From: Clostridium tunisiense TJ
GTDB lineage: Bacteria; Bacillota; Clostridia; Clostridiales; Clostridiaceae
Reading direction: 5' to 3'
Assembly (NCBI RefSeq): GCF_000300195.1
Contig: NZ_AMQH01000002.1
Span: forward strand, 62,001-126,000
DNA: 64,000 nt
Of this stretch, positions 53,866 through 62,183 are shown piece by piece; position 1 is the first letter of the stretch; each line of letters begins with the position of its first letter. The notes under the pieces are model-generated. The model was not told where the DNA came from and made no database searches. It saw only the letters and a program-made list of their open reading frames with translations. The position numbers and the translations under genes were made by a program.

Positions 53866-55245
53866 TTATTTGCATAAAAGAAACATATTTAAACTTTTTA
53901 ATCTTTTCTTCAATAAAACATAAGTAATAACCCATCCAATAATTCCTCCAATTAATAAAGGAAGTGTATAGAATGGCTTTCCAATGACAGAAAAAATCAA
54001 TGATAGTGATGCTGTTAAAACTAAAAATATAACAGGCCCTATGGTTGCAAAGGTATGGTCTTCAAAGTAGTAAAGGAAAATAACTGTAAAATACATGCAA
54101 AAGGTACAATACAATCCCATACTTAAAATCATAAACATATTAAGAGATTGAGCACTTATGCCTAAATAAGGAAAAAATACATTGGCAAGGCATATAAGTA
54201 CAACTACTATAATTAATTGAACTTCATAAACATAAAACAATTGTAGCCTTATAATATTAATCATATTCTCTCTTTCTTTTTCAATAATCGAATAAGCACC
54301 ATTGTTTAATGCTGAAAGATAAGCCACATATTTATCAAAAAACTCTGTTTCAACTTTTACTACAAATATAACTAAAGCAGGCATATTCACAACAATTGCC
54401 ATAAACATAGCCATATCATACTCAGGAGCTGTTCTGAAAATGCTAACCTGAATACTCATATCAGAGAAAACCCAGTAGATTATAGTTGAAATATAAAATC
54501 CTAACATATATGAAAATCCACTTAGCACTAACTTAGGGAACCTTTTGAAATATAATAGAAAAGAAAAATAGTTATTACTTGGTTTACCAAAAGCTTTTAT
54601 ACAGCAATATACAAGCAGTATATTGGCAAGAAAAAATCCAATTGATAATGCTATATAAGCAGCAAACACAATTTCCACATTAAATACTTTATATAATAAT
54701 AAAAATGTTGGAATTGTTACAACTAAACTTATTAAATAACTTATTGTTACTTCCTTGTACTCTTTTAAAGCTGATACATAAGTAATTAGATTGTAGGTGT
54801 TTGTGGCAAGTACTCCCAGCCAGTAATATACAATTAAAAATCCAATTGGGATTCTATCATTGAAATACATTCCTAAACAAAGTGCAAAAGTAATTATCCC
54901 TGATACAATACTTCCCATGGCAAGAACACCAAACATAGATGCACAAATATCAGCTTCTTTTTTTACAAAAATACAGTCAGAAATATATCTAGATAATATA
55001 GTGTTGAATAAAGAAGATACTAATATTGCAACTAAAAAAATATAGGTAAAAGAAGAAATAAAGAACATACTCCTTAACTCTTCAATTCCAAAACCATCCA
55101 TGAGAAATTTTAATGTTAATAAAAGTATGGCAAATAATACTGAAGGTCCAATAGTTGTCATAGTTGCGTAGATACTTCCCCACACACTAGCTGCCAGTGT
55201 TTTTCTTTCATATATTTTTCTAAGTTCAAATCCTATCCCTGCCAC
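53866..55245 (-). CDS. pelG: PelG-like polysaccharide transporter (MOP/MATE-like)
   Basis: The 459-residue membrane protein has about 12 helices and the PelG start MAGIGFELRKIYERKTLAAS. Internal SVIGKPFYTLPLLIGG and SRYISDCIFVKKE fit the family. In known Pel systems PelG forms the synthase-transporter complex with PelD, PelE and PelF and guides the polymer through the membrane. The gene overlaps pelF by 13 bases. Confidence 0.92.
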   Translation of the reverse strand: MAGIGFELRKIYERKTLAASVWGSIYATMTTIGPSVLFAILLLTLKFLMDGFGIEELRSMFFISSFTYIFLVAILVSSLFNTILSRYISDCIFVKKEADICASMFGVLAMGSIVSGIITFALCLGMYFNDRIPIGFLIVYYWLGVLATNTYNLITYVSALKEYKEVTISYLISLVVTIPTFLLLYKVFNVEIVFAAYIALSIGFFLANILLVYCCIKAFGKPSNNYFSFLLYFKRFPKLVLSGFSYMLGFYISTIIYWVFSDMSIQVSIFRTAPEYDMAMFMAIVVNMPALVIFVVKVETEFFDKYVAYLSALNNGAYSIIEKERENMINIIRLQLFYVYEVQLIIVVVLICLANVFFPYLGISAQSLNMFMILSMGLYCTFCMYFTVIFLYYFEDHTFATIGPVIFLVLTASLSLIFSVIGKPFYTLPLLIGGIIGWVITYVLLKKRLKSLNMFLLCK

Positions 55246-56663
55246 TTATGTCCACCCCCTAATTTTTCATACATTTTACTATATTCTTTAAGAAATGCAT
55301 CCTTTCTATAGTAAGTTTCTACTCTTTTTTGTCCAACAAGGCTCATTCTTTTTCTTTCCTTTGGATGTCTTATGCAATATATAATTGCTTCTGCCATAGC
55401 TTCACTACTCATTACAGGGGTAATTATTCCAGCTCTCCCAAGGTTATCTCCTTCCTCACCCTCTAAGAGCCCTTTGCAATCTCCAACATTAGTAGCCACA
55501 ACTGGTATTCCAGCAGCCATGGCTTCCAAAATAGCTAGTGGCTGTCCTTCACTTATGCTAGATAAAAGTAGAAGATTAATCTCTGGAAGATACTCTTTAA
55601 CATTCACCTGACCTAAAAACTCAATATCATCAATGTTTAAGTCTTCAATCATCTTTCTGCATTCCTCATAGTACTCTGGATTCTCTTCACGGTTTCCCAT
55701 AAGATATAGTTTAGCTTCTGGCACCCTTTCCTTCACAATATCAAAAGCTAGAATCATTGTTTTTACATCTTTAATAGGTACTACTCGAAGTACAGCTGCT
55801 ATATTAAATTTATTTATATCTAGCCTATTATAGGATTTTAAGTTTAAGAAATCTTCAGGATTTATTCCATTAGGAATGATACAAATTTTTTCTTCTGGGC
55901 ATCCCAGCTCTATCTGTAACATTTTATTTACTTCAAATAAACTAGTTACATTAGCAGCTTGATTATATGCAATGTAAGAAAGTTTTTTAAAAAACTCAAT
56001 CCATAGTTCTTTAAAATCTCCCTCCACCCAATTAGAACGAATGATATCTTCTTCCCTCTCCCGTGTATAGATTCCATGTTCTGATATAAGTAGTGGCTTC
56101 TTTGTTACATAAGAGGCACAACTTCCAAGTATTCCTGCATATCCTGTAGATACGCAATGATACATATCTGCCTTAGGTATATTTTCCGATAAAATATGCA
56201 TAAGAGGAAAATACATACCACGAATATTCCAAAGAAAATGCTGAAATATCTTCTTAGATTGCTGCCTTTCATATTCCTCAAGGCAGATTTCATAGAAAGC
56301 TTCACTCATAAGAACATCTGTTAGATACTTCCTATGCCTTTTCATAAATTTTAAAGTTTTTTCCCAATGAATCTTACTTGCTGCTCCAACAACAAGATTC
56401 TTTAAAGTTTCCTTTTCATCTATTGATAAAGAAACCTTTTTATATTTATGAGAAAACTGCTCCTCACCAAGATAAATTGTAGAAATCTCTTTCACATTGT
56501 CTGGAACTTTATATTTGTACTCTGACATTTCTTTTTTATTAGTTGCTATAGCCCAAATAACAAATTCTATATCTGAAAAATGATTACAAAGCATCTGTAT
56601 CCAGCTAGAAACTCCCCCTGGTACATATGGATAACAACCTTCACATATAATGCATATACGCAT
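55233..56663 (-). CDS. pelF: PelF-like glycosyltransferase (GT4, DUF3492 N-terminus)
   Basis: The 476-residue enzyme opens with the PelF signature MRICIICEGCYPYVPGGVSS and SEHGIYTREREEDI. The second Rossmann domain has the donor-sugar motif SEGQPLAILEAMAAGIPVVA (E-x7-E) and DIEFLGQVNVKEYLP. PelF polymerises UDP-activated N-acetylhexosamines into Pel. It is cytoplasmic and works on the membrane complex. Four bases separate it from the DUF2194 gene upstream. Confidence 0.94.
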   Translation of the reverse strand: MRICIICEGCYPYVPGGVSSWIQMLCNHFSDIEFVIWAIATNKKEMSEYKYKVPDNVKEISTIYLGEEQFSHKYKKVSLSIDEKETLKNLVVGAASKIHWEKTLKFMKRHRKYLTDVLMSEAFYEICLEEYERQQSKKIFQHFLWNIRGMYFPLMHILSENIPKADMYHCVSTGYAGILGSCASYVTKKPLLISEHGIYTREREEDIIRSNWVEGDFKELWIEFFKKLSYIAYNQAANVTSLFEVNKMLQIELGCPEEKICIIPNGINPEDFLNLKSYNRLDINKFNIAAVLRVVPIKDVKTMILAFDIVKERVPEAKLYLMGNREENPEYYEECRKMIEDLNIDDIEFLGQVNVKEYLPEINLLLLSSISEGQPLAILEAMAAGIPVVATNVGDCKGLLEGEEGDNLGRAGIITPVMSSEAMAEAIIYCIRHPKERKRMSLVGQKRVETYYRKDAFLKEYSKMYEKLGGGHKWQG

Positions 56664-56667
56664 AGCA

Positions 56668-58374
56668 TTACCTCTCTTTCAACTCTATAACTGCATGCTC
56701 ATTTGCCAACTTTAAAAGATAATATCCATTGTCAATCCTTTTAAAAGAAAGTCCTTCAGCACTTTCAATTTCACCATTTGTCTTATAGAAGAAAGTCTGT
56801 CCATTTATAAATTTGCTACATTCTATTTCAATGCGATTTCCTTCTTTTCTCCACCCGAACTCCATATTTACATAACTCTTAACTTTGCTCCTCATCTGTG
56901 AAAGAGTTTTTCCCTCTAAATAAGAAGCTGGCTTTAATACCTTTTCTTCAAATAATCCAATTTGTTTTTTATATCTATCCCAAGATGGGATGTTTTCATC
57001 TTCTGCTATTAATGTATTAATATCAAACACATGAGATATCATTCCATAAGAAGCTATAACTGACGTAATCTCAAGAAGATTGCCTTCCTCTAGTGTATTT
57101 CCAAAGGTGGCTGCTGGAAATACACTGTAGGAAGAGCTACTATTAAATCTTCTATTACTCTCACTAGAACCTAAATGTCCCCTTATGTTTTTTATTTTTA
57201 CATCAGGTATATTTATGATACTCTCGCTTAATTTATCAGACATCATTACTAGTCCATTAACATCATATCTTGGAAAAACTTCATTAAAGCTTTCTAAAAA
57301 GTCCTTATTTAAGAAAATTTTATTTTCATCCTCACAGTTAGACCCATAAACAAGCTCTCCCTGGTATTGAAGTGCTGATTTACCTATTGTGCTAAACAAA
57401 CTATCATTAATAACTGGAAAACTTTTATCCTTGGAAGATTCAATTAATACTGAGGAAGTATAAGGAATGTTTTCTCTTAAGGAAATTCCAAGAAAAACTG
57501 GCCATACAGTATCCCTAACAAAAGCTTCAGTATTTCTACCATATAACTTCATGGATATTTTATCGTTAATATAAGTTACCATTGGAAAGTTATCCAAAAA
57601 CACACTTGTGCCTCCAACTATAGGATATATGAAATCATCCATTATAGCTCCAATAGCTCCTGTTAATATTCCCGAGCAATTTATATCTGCCATAAAGATT
57701 CCATTAATTAGAAAAGATTTTCCTTTTTCATAGCCATAACTATATAAAATTGGAACTTTCTTATTGGCATCCTCTACATAAACCTCTGCATCACTTTTTA
57801 TTGATAGCCATGTCGAAGCATTATATCCATCATAATTCATCTCTTCATATTGAATTGGGAATAATTCTTTTACAAAGCTAAGTTTGTTATAGTTTTCTTT
57901 AATAGTTTTTTCCTTAATACCTAAAAAAGGATATAAATATGATTCTTCATTTCCCTCTGCTAGTCCACCAGCAAAAATTGCTTTTCCACCATCAATGATA
58001 AATTGTCCCAAGGTCTTTAAGTCTATATATTTACTAACTACGTCATCACAAAATATAAGAACAGTATTTTTATTTAAGTCTTTAGTTTCTATTTTATTTT
58101 TTTCTTCATAGGAAAGTTTTAAATCTGACATTATTAAACATGTATTTCTGTATATCTCTTTATAAATTTCCTTACTATTACTTCCTGTAATAAGAAATTT
58201 AGGTTCATTTTCTTTAGATATGCTTATTTCTTTACTTAAGGGTTCTTCTTCTACAGCTTTATTATAAATTTCAATTTTTTTTGTTTTTTCCTCATTGATG
58301 TTATAAATCATGAATACACTGCTTACAGTTATAACAAGAAGAATTACATATAACAGCCTCTTAACTGATAGCAT
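56668..58374 (-). CDS. DUF2194 protein in the PelA-deacetylase position
   Basis: The 568-residue protein has an N-terminal membrane helix (6-24); the rest should be outside. The first 260 residues look like a GATase-like Rossmann domain (VLIFCDDVVSKYIDLKTLGQ). The middle looks like a polysaccharide-deacetylase-type barrel (VFLDNFPMVTYIND, ASYGMISHVFDINTLI), followed by a C-terminal beta domain. This is the DUF2194 family. In the Bacillus cereus pelDEA(DA)FG operon the same position is taken by the Pel deacetylase, so it probably deacetylates Pel (inference). The catalytic Asp/His set is not obvious by eye. Confidence 0.78.
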   Translation of the reverse strand: MLSVKRLLYVILLVITVSSVFMIYNINEEKTKKIEIYNKAVEEEPLSKEISISKENEPKFLITGSNSKEIYKEIYRNTCLIMSDLKLSYEEKNKIETKDLNKNTVLIFCDDVVSKYIDLKTLGQFIIDGGKAIFAGGLAEGNEESYLYPFLGIKEKTIKENYNKLSFVKELFPIQYEEMNYDGYNASTWLSIKSDAEVYVEDANKKVPILYSYGYEKGKSFLINGIFMADINCSGILTGAIGAIMDDFIYPIVGGTSVFLDNFPMVTYINDKISMKLYGRNTEAFVRDTVWPVFLGISLRENIPYTSSVLIESSKDKSFPVINDSLFSTIGKSALQYQGELVYGSNCEDENKIFLNKDFLESFNEVFPRYDVNGLVMMSDKLSESIINIPDVKIKNIRGHLGSSESNRRFNSSSSYSVFPAATFGNTLEEGNLLEITSVIASYGMISHVFDINTLIAEDENIPSWDRYKKQIGLFEEKVLKPASYLEGKTLSQMRSKVKSYVNMEFGWRKEGNRIEIECSKFINGQTFFYKTNGEIESAEGLSFKRIDNGYYLLKLANEHAVIELKER

Positions 58375-59278
58375 CTTCTTCCCCCTTTGAAATCCAGTAT
58401 CTTAACTTTTCGAGTCCAGCTGCTGAAAGTCTAACTGCTTTATCTTCTTCTAGCTGACGAATACATCTATAAAATTTTTCTTTATCCTTACACTGAAAAT
58501 GCATTTTAAGTATCATCATATAACTTTCTTCACACTTAGCTGCTTCATGATTTTTAACCCAAAACCTTTCAGCTTTTTCATAAGATTTATCTTCTATTAA
58601 ATAAGTAAGATAAGCTTTATATTCTTTAGTTTCTATAATTCCTTCCTTAATTTCCATTTGACCTTCCAAAACTTCACAGTACTTTTTCTTATATAACTTT
58701 TTCTCTTTAAGTGAAAGTACATGGCTTTCAATAAGCTCTTCAAGTATTTCCATAATCTCATGAAAAACATCTATAGAATTACAATCCTCTTCATATCTTC
58801 CAAGCACTTCATTCCACCTTTGTTGATGCATACGATACACTTCCATTTTTGCAGCTGCTATATAGTGAGCTGATTCAGAATCCTCATCATTTTCTGCTGC
58901 AAGTAAAGCTCTATAATTGTTAAACATATCCTTCTTAAGCTGATTTAATAAAAGAGTTCTTTTTTCTGTATTAGTGCTTACTACCATGGCATCTTCTACA
59001 GGTACTACATTTAATTCTCCCTGTAAGTAAGATCTTTCTTGTGATCTTTCAAAATCAAATCTTTTTACAAGGGATTCTCTATCATATTTATATTCATAAA
59101 TAAATTTTTCTAAGATTCTTGGAACATAATAAATTAAATATCCTAAACCTGGAAGACAAATAAAAAATAATGCCATCCACGCAACTTGTTTCTTCTTTAG
59201 TTTCAATATAAACCAAAGTACAGAAATCATTAGATTTATAAGGAGTAATATCAATATTAACTTATCCATATTAATCAC
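58361..59278 (-). CDS. pelE: PelE-like membrane protein
   Basis: The 305-residue protein has two close membrane helices (residues 4-24 and 33-52) and then a long helical cytoplasmic domain with TPR-like pairs (YKAYLTYLIEDKSYEKAERF, MMILKMHFQCKDKEKFYRC). This is the architecture of PelE, the scaffold joining PelD and PelF. Sequence similarity to Pseudomonas PelE is weak, so position and topology carry the call. The gene overlaps pelD by 8 bases and the DUF2194 gene by 14. Confidence 0.8.
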   Translation of the reverse strand: MINMDKLILILLLINLMISVLWFILKLKKKQVAWMALFFICLPGLGYLIYYVPRILEKFIYEYKYDRESLVKRFDFERSQERSYLQGELNVVPVEDAMVVSTNTEKRTLLLNQLKKDMFNNYRALLAAENDEDSESAHYIAAAKMEVYRMHQQRWNEVLGRYEEDCNSIDVFHEIMEILEELIESHVLSLKEKKLYKKKYCEVLEGQMEIKEGIIETKEYKAYLTYLIEDKSYEKAERFWVKNHEAAKCEESYMMILKMHFQCKDKEKFYRCIRQLEEDKAVRLSAAGLEKLRYWISKGEEDAIS

Positions 59279-61397
59279 CTATGCCTTCATAACTTCTAAC
59301 TAGCTCTGCCTTAACACCCTTTTCTTCTAGTCTTTTTAAAACAATTTTATAGTCTTCTCCTGAGGTATTATTAAGCAATACATATACTACTCCCTCATGA
59401 TCTGTTCCAAAATGATCTGTCATTCTAACACAAGCTGATGCCATTTCATATATGTCCTCTAAGGTTCTTAAATTGCCTAACTTAATTATGCAATATTCAG
59501 CAAGTTGCTTATCCTTTTTCTCCTGTGCCAGTAAAACAATTCTTTTAAATTCCTTACTGTTTAATATGTCTGTATTTTTAATATATCTTTGTCCACGTGT
59601 ATAATTTTCATATTCAATTGCACGTACAACAGATTCAGTAATTAATAAAGCTAAAGTTCTAAGAAGATTAATGTGGTACAAAGTTTGGCTTTCAAACTCT
59701 AAAGCTTTAATTAAAATTACTGCTATAGATTTTCCTTCATGAGAAATTGGCACTACTACTGCTGGTTCCTTGTTCCATACATTGCCCTGATATAATTCTC
59801 CTTTTTGTATAGCAGCCTTAATTTTAGGGTAATTGTCCAAGTTCCATGACTTACCACTTATTATTGACTCTTCATTTAAAGCATTTACAAGTCTTAAATA
59901 GGAGCTCTTTTCGTTTACCTTATAAACTGCCACCATTCTAGTATTAATCATCTCTGATATAACATTAAGAATTTCCATGAATATACGGTCTGGCTGGAGA
60001 ACCATTAGCTTATTTACAACTGAATACAATTTAGGTAATCCTGATTTTGAATCTAAAATTCTCTTTTCATACTCCATCTTTATAGCTACATTTTCTTTAT
60101 TAATTTCTTTTAATTCTTCATATTCAGATTTCACCATTTTTAAGTTTCTCTGACTTTCCCCAAGATTTTCTTTTAGCATATCTGAAGTATAACTAGTGCA
60201 AATACCAAAAAACACAAATTCAACAATCATAAGAACTGATTCTGCATAAGAGTAAAAGTTAGTCATTTCAAATATACTAATATTTTGCATAAATAAATAA
60301 CCACAACTAGCTAAAATAACGGCTATAGCACTTTGACGTATGCCCATGAATAAGGATATAAGTACCACATATATCAAAAGCCAATGAACTTTTGAAAATA
60401 AGGTATGAGAATCACATATATAATACAGTAGGAAAAATATAATAAATACTATAACATTCTCTATGGTTCTTCTAATTGCTGGAGGCATTTTTTTGTTTTC
60501 TTTCTTAGGAATTTTAATCTTATCTTCCAAATAAACAATTTTCTTTTCCTTAAGTAAACTTGTCAAGTTTCTAAAGTCTGTCCATTCTAGTTCTTTATGG
60601 ATTTTTTCATTGCTGACACTTTTTATCCTAGCATTACCTTCTGACTCTATATCTGCTTCAATATTAAAGCTTTCAGATAGTAACTGTAATAATTCTGCTC
60701 TAGAAACCTTAAAGTCTCCTGAAACATTATAAACTCCATGATTTTCTGATTCCATTACACGTTTAATAGCATCTACATAATCTGAAACATGTATTGGCTG
60801 GAAAATTTCATCTTTTCCAATGTTAATCTTCGATTGCAATTTTAATTCTCTAATTAAGCTACTTAAAAAATCCTTGCTTTTATCGCTGCAATTTTCACTA
60901 TAAACCTCTGTTCCTCTAAGAACTATGCTCTGAAACTTATATTTCTCCTTATATAAGGAAACCATTGACTCTCCCTGTGCATACATAAGACCTTTACTAG
61001 TATCAGGTATAATTTTATTATCTTCAGCTATGACTCCACACTGGGCTCCATATACCTCATAAGAAGAAAGATAGATAAACTTTTTAACATTATACTTTGC
61101 ACATTGCTCTAAAACATTATTTAAAGTAATAAGATACTTTCCCTTGCTTCCACTGCTAGGGATATTCATATAGTCAATACCTGCAAATACAACAATGTCA
61201 GGTAGAACAGAAGAAAAAACTATTTCTGTCATATCTGCTTTTCCAGATAACTTATAGTACTTATATTTTATAGTCTTAGAAATTTTTCCTGAAAACTTGT
61301 TATCTGACAGTAAGTAACCATCATAGCCTTCCTTCCCCATTCTCTCAATAAATGATTTCCCTAATTCATGGTCCCCTCCAACATACATGACCTTCAT
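59271..61397 (-). CDS. pelD: PelD-like c-di-GMP receptor fused to an inactive epimerase-like domain
   Basis: The 708-residue protein has four parts. Residues 1-285 are an NAD-dependent epimerase-like domain whose glycine loop is degenerate (GGDHELG) and whose YxxxK reads Y139-AQG-E143, so it is probably not an enzyme. Residues 311-404 contain about four membrane helices. Residues 455-595 form a GAF domain. Residues 612-708 are a degenerate GGDEF domain with RMTD at 658-661, the RxxD motif that binds c-di-GMP in PelD. The start has GGAAGGGGGA 8 bases upstream. First gene of the operon, behind a c-di-GMP-II riboswitch. PelD activates polymerisation when it binds c-di-GMP. Confidence 0.9.
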   Translation of the reverse strand: MKVMYVGGDHELGKSFIERMGKEGYDGYLLSDNKFSGKISKTIKYKYYKLSGKADMTEIVFSSVLPDIVVFAGIDYMNIPSSGSKGKYLITLNNVLEQCAKYNVKKFIYLSSYEVYGAQCGVIAEDNKIIPDTSKGLMYAQGESMVSLYKEKYKFQSIVLRGTEVYSENCSDKSKDFLSSLIRELKLQSKINIGKDEIFQPIHVSDYVDAIKRVMESENHGVYNVSGDFKVSRAELLQLLSESFNIEADIESEGNARIKSVSNEKIHKELEWTDFRNLTSLLKEKKIVYLEDKIKIPKKENKKMPPAIRRTIENVIVFIIFFLLYYICDSHTLFSKVHWLLIYVVLISLFMGIRQSAIAVILASCGYLFMQNISIFEMTNFYSYAESVLMIVEFVFFGICTSYTSDMLKENLGESQRNLKMVKSEYEELKEINKENVAIKMEYEKRILDSKSGLPKLYSVVNKLMVLQPDRIFMEILNVISEMINTRMVAVYKVNEKSSYLRLVNALNEESIISGKSWNLDNYPKIKAAIQKGELYQGNVWNKEPAVVVPISHEGKSIAVILIKALEFESQTLYHINLLRTLALLITESVVRAIEYENYTRGQRYIKNTDILNSKEFKRIVLLAQEKKDKQLAEYCIIKLGNLRTLEDIYEMASACVRMTDHFGTDHEGVVYVLLNNTSGEDYKIVLKRLEEKGVKAELVRSYEGIGD

Positions 61398-61430
61398 CCA
61401 TAAATTCCCCCTTCCTAAAAATAAATTTTT

Positions 61431-61470
61431 GCATAATAAAAACCGGCTAATTTATTTATATTAGCCGGTT
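61431..61470 (-). terminator. Regulatory terminator in the pel leader
   Basis: The stem AACCGGCTAAT / ATTAGCCGGTT (61441-61451 with 61460-61470) is perfect, GC-rich and followed by TTT(TT)ATT in the minus direction, 34 bp before pelD. In the transcript, the 5' arm is shared with the 3' strand of the riboswitch aptamer, so the two structures exclude each other. Confidence 0.88.
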
Positions 61471-61533
61471 GTACCATTAACTTAACAACTTTCAGGTACC
61501 CAAATAAAAAAGTTGCATCATCGTTTCTAATTA
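61460..61533 (-). promoter_or_regulatory. c-di-GMP-II riboswitch aptamer upstream of pelD
   Basis: Read on the minus strand, the leader has AGAAACGATGATG, then TTTGGGTACCTGA, then TTAATGGTACAACCGG. The C. acetobutylicum class II c-di-GMP aptamer, as I recall it, has GAAAC-ATGATG, TTGGGCACTTGA and GTAGTGCAACCG in the same order and spacing. Helices are preserved with different bases: outer ATTAG/CTAAT, GGTACC/GGTAC, and the pseudoknot CAACTTT/AAAGTTG. A ligand-bound aptamer would hold CTAAT and block the terminator, so c-di-GMP should switch pel on. Confidence 0.88.
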
Positions 61534-61626
61534 TATTTGATATTTTTTATCTGTTATTTCTTAGTATGAAAATAATAAATTCACGGGTTGTACTGATAAA
61601 TGAACTAGTATTAATTACAAATATAA

Positions 61627-61707
61627 AAGCCCTAGCATTTCATGTTACTCTATTATTGAAAAATGCCAATTCAACAATGATAATGGGAAACATAAATGCT
61701 AGAGCTT
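61627..61707. repeat. Imperfect inverted repeat of about 80 bp
   Basis: AAGCCCTAGCATTTCATG (61627-61644) pairs with CATAAATGCTAGAGCTT (61691-61707). Inner ATTGAA/TTCAACAAT pairing gives a long stem. It could be a solo transposon end pair or a terminator-like structure upstream of the pel leader. No second copy was seen in the window. Confidence 0.45.
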
Positions 61708-61711
61708 AATA

Positions 61712-62147
61712 ATTACTACAATACATCAATAAATAATCTTAAGGACTTTACTATTGTCACTTTTGTTACAATTGATGATATTTATCAACAGTAACTCCAG
61801 CATATATTAAAAGTTGAAAAAATTTTATTAATACAACAAGTTAAACTGTAAATTACTTTGTACTTAATTAAAATTTAGTATACGTTATATTAAATGTATA
61901 TGCTGGTATTTATTTTAAATTCCTTTAAGTAAGTGTTTCTTTTTTGTCCCTAGGCATCATTTTTTACCCTAAAAGTCTTGGCTGTGTTTGCATAAAAATC
62001 AACTATCTTCTTTTTATGCATCAGCAGCCTCTACTTCAATGGAACTTTTTGTATCATTTTTCATTCACCCTTCTTGTTATTGGTGTAATCAACAGGAAGA
62101 GACTGTGTCCAAAAAATATTTTCAATTCTAACTCCTATTACAATTTC
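61712..62147. other. Intergenic stretch, possibly degenerate sequence
   Basis: A 71-codon plus-strand frame exists here, but it has no ribosome site and an unlikely composition. On the minus strand, short open pieces in different frames (for example KKKIVDFYANTAKTFRVKND near 62000) suggest decayed coding DNA. No family recognised. The pel promoter should lie within 61532-61640 but no clear -35/-10 pair is visible. Confidence 0.3.
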
Positions 62148-62183
62148 ATCTTTTATTAAAGCTCATGAGCTTTAATAAAAGAT
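62148..62183. repeat. Perfect 36-bp palindrome at the 3' end of the MFS gene
   Basis: The two 18-bp arms are exactly complementary, centre TCA|TGA at 62165/62166. It includes the last codons and stop of the MFS gene. It probably acts as the transcription end, although no T run follows. Confidence 0.7.

Noticed and set aside
61944..62159. 71-codon plus-strand frame
   Set aside because: No ribosome site before the start, composition unlike a real protein, and it runs into the palindrome at the MFS stop.
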